NCBI GenBank assembly: GCA_003133425.1
Contig: PKXI01000459.1
Location: forward strand, 1 to 6,589
Reading direction: 5' to 3'
Source: Acidobacteriaceae bacterium
Lineage (GTDB): Bacteria > Acidobacteriota > Terriglobia > Terriglobales > Acidobacteriaceae
Length of the DNA: 6,589 bases
Below, one piece after another: positions 6,448 to 6,589 of the stretch (positions within the stretch are counted from its first letter, which is position 1; each line of letters opens with the position of its first letter). Below the pieces are notes generated by a model that was given only the letters and a program-made list of their open reading frames with translations, made no database searches and was not told where the DNA came from. The position numbers were made by a program, and so were the translations under genes.

Positions 6448-6589
6448 AGCGCATGGGCAACCTATGTCGCAGCATGCATTTACGATGCGCTGAATTCGAT
6501 TCCTGGGACAGAGCAACCGATTGATTGCTCTGCTATTCAAATCAAGAGCGGTGCTAAAGCACAAGCTGGAGCTAGAGCGCTTTCGGCCG
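6448..6589 (-). other. hypF leader region with three small inverted repeats
   Basis: Between hypF and the window edge no separate gene is seen. There is AGCGCAT (6448-6454) pairing with ATGCGCT (6485-6491), directly adjoining the hypF ATG; CAGAGCAA (6509-6516) pairing with TTGCTCTG (6525-6532) around an 8-nt loop; and the 12-bp palindrome GTGCTAAAGCAC (6551-6562), whose GCTAAAGC centre resembles the first palindrome of the dispersed repeat. These could fold in the hypF leader or end an upstream gene. No convincing -35/-10 pair was found. Confidence 0.45.

Noticed and set aside
6448..6564. Upstream TTG start for hypF at 6564, adding 39 residues
   Set aside because: The added residues do not resemble HypF, and the ATG at 6447 leaves a normal short lead of about 20 residues before the acylphosphatase domain. 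The frame stays open to the window edge, so it cannot be fully excluded.

Overview
The window holds the end of an arginine-biosynthesis operon on the + strand and a [NiFe]-hydrogenase maturation gene, with a small secreted-protein gene, on the - strand. The two groups converge on a repeat-rich intergenic region. The protein types, the high G+C content and the short palindromic repeats (GGGGCTAAAGCCC followed by GGCACGACTGAAGTCGTGCC) suggest an Acidobacteriota of the Terriglobales type. This is inference from memory, not from a search.

Region 3-2756 (+): argG (argininosuccinate synthase, E. coli-like long type, 5' end cut off), argH (argininosuccinate lyase) and a stand-alone GNAT N-acetylglutamate synthase of the short argA type. 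They are spaced by 20 bp and then overlap by 14 bp, so they are probably one transcript. Together they cover the first step (glutamate acetylation) and the last two steps (citrulline + aspartate to argininosuccinate to arginine + fumarate) of arginine synthesis. A G7 run at the argH/argA overlap is placed so that loss of one G would fuse the two proteins.

Region 2757-3107: no gene. It contains a two-palindrome repeat that appears to be split by a 149-bp MITE-like element. That element has perfect 15-bp terminal inverted repeats, an apparent TAAA target duplication, and carries its own copy of the same palindromic repeat.

Region 3108-3614 (-): a secreted NTF2/SnoaL-like (DUF4440-type) protein with a clear signal peptide and a strong ribosome binding site.

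Region 3793-6447 (-): hypF, the carbamoyltransferase that supplies the cyanide ligands of [NiFe] hydrogenases. All the usual domains are present. However, about 94 residues of low-complexity sequence sit between the zinc-finger and YrdC-like domains. This insert is made of four 21-bp tandem repeats plus an in-frame copy of the same palindromic repeat seen in the intergenic region. The last 142 bp are the hypF leader, with several small inverted repeats.

The most notable observations are the palindromic repeat translated inside hypF, the nested insertion between the convergent genes, the apparent structure-preserving variation of the second palindrome among three copies, and the G7 switch point between argH and argA.
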